Assembly: GCA_965247565.1 (NCBI GenBank)
Contig: CBDFHF010000003.1
Coordinates: forward strand, 1,984,001 to 2,048,000
Length of the DNA: 64,000 bases
Direction: 5' to 3'
From: CBDFHF01 sp965247565
GTDB taxonomy: Bacteria; Pseudomonadota; Gammaproteobacteria; Methylococcales; Methylomonadaceae
In this document: piece by piece, positions 62,488 through 64,000 of the stretch
Layout of the letters: each line of letters begins with the position of its first letter
How positions within the stretch are numbered: the first letter of the stretch is position 1
The notes under the pieces: model-generated
Databases searched by the model: none
Told to the model about the DNA's origin: nothing
What the model saw: only the letters and a program-made list of their open reading frames with translations
Made by a program: the position numbers and the translations under genes

Positions 62488-64000
<1,513 letters not shown>

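Overview
The window is a gammaproteobacterial chromosome segment of moderate GC content. It ends inside a 16S rRNA gene that starts near 62488 and lacks about the last 22 bases. The rRNA looks gammaproteobacterial. Three small secreted proteins carry the VPLPA-type exosortase tail common in methanotrophs of the Methylococcales, so I infer a relative of Methylobacter or Methylomonas. No methane-oxidation gene is present to prove it.

Region 1 (1-14100) is about sulfur and the cell surface. A CysB-like regulator and a degenerate EAL protein come first. A minus-strand cluster (2241-6889) follows: two related VPLPA-CTERM proteins, a secreted five-heme cytochrome c ending in a dockerin domain, and a VPLPA-CTERM protein whose body is a cohesin-like domain. 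This pairing is the most unusual thing in the window and suggests a cytochrome docked on an exosortase-anchored receptor. A 1 kb AT-rich gap rich in dyads lies upstream. Then comes a sulfate uptake operon reading leftward: a 59-aa DUF2292 gene, an OprO/P-like porin, sbp, cysT, cysW and cysA. It contains two inverted-repeat elements.

Region 2 (14100-30500) is mostly envelope and housekeeping: a large MscK-type channel, a cupin, a beta-CASP nuclease overlapping a LOG-family gene, an L,D-transpeptidase facing a YcbK-like M15 peptidase, an ion permease, a MATCAP-like metallopeptidase, a small secreted protein, a RMD1/YagE protein, rlmJ, nhaD and a lone tatA.

Region 3 (30500-41900) holds a histidine-rich membrane protein, motAB, pgaBCD (no pgaA), a methyltransferase, radA, a PilZ/FHA pair and a CorB-like protein. 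An intact IS5-family element (41991-43319) follows, with 4-bp target duplications, inserted in the centre of a 12-bp palindrome.

Region 4 (43536-54855) is a flagellar block, fleQ-fleS-fleR-fliEFGHIJK, with a good sigma-54 promoter before fliE. The pga genes, PilZ protein, FleQ and degenerate EAL protein together suggest c-di-GMP control of the switch between swimming and biofilm.

Region 5 (54856-64000) holds rpsF-rpsR-DUF2232-rplI behind a perfect FNR-type box, then waaA, a PepSY membrane protein, a two-CBM21-like-module endonuclease/exonuclease/phosphatase protein, an EexN-like small protein, and the rrn promoter, boxA and 16S gene. I saw no tRNA or CRISPR array.
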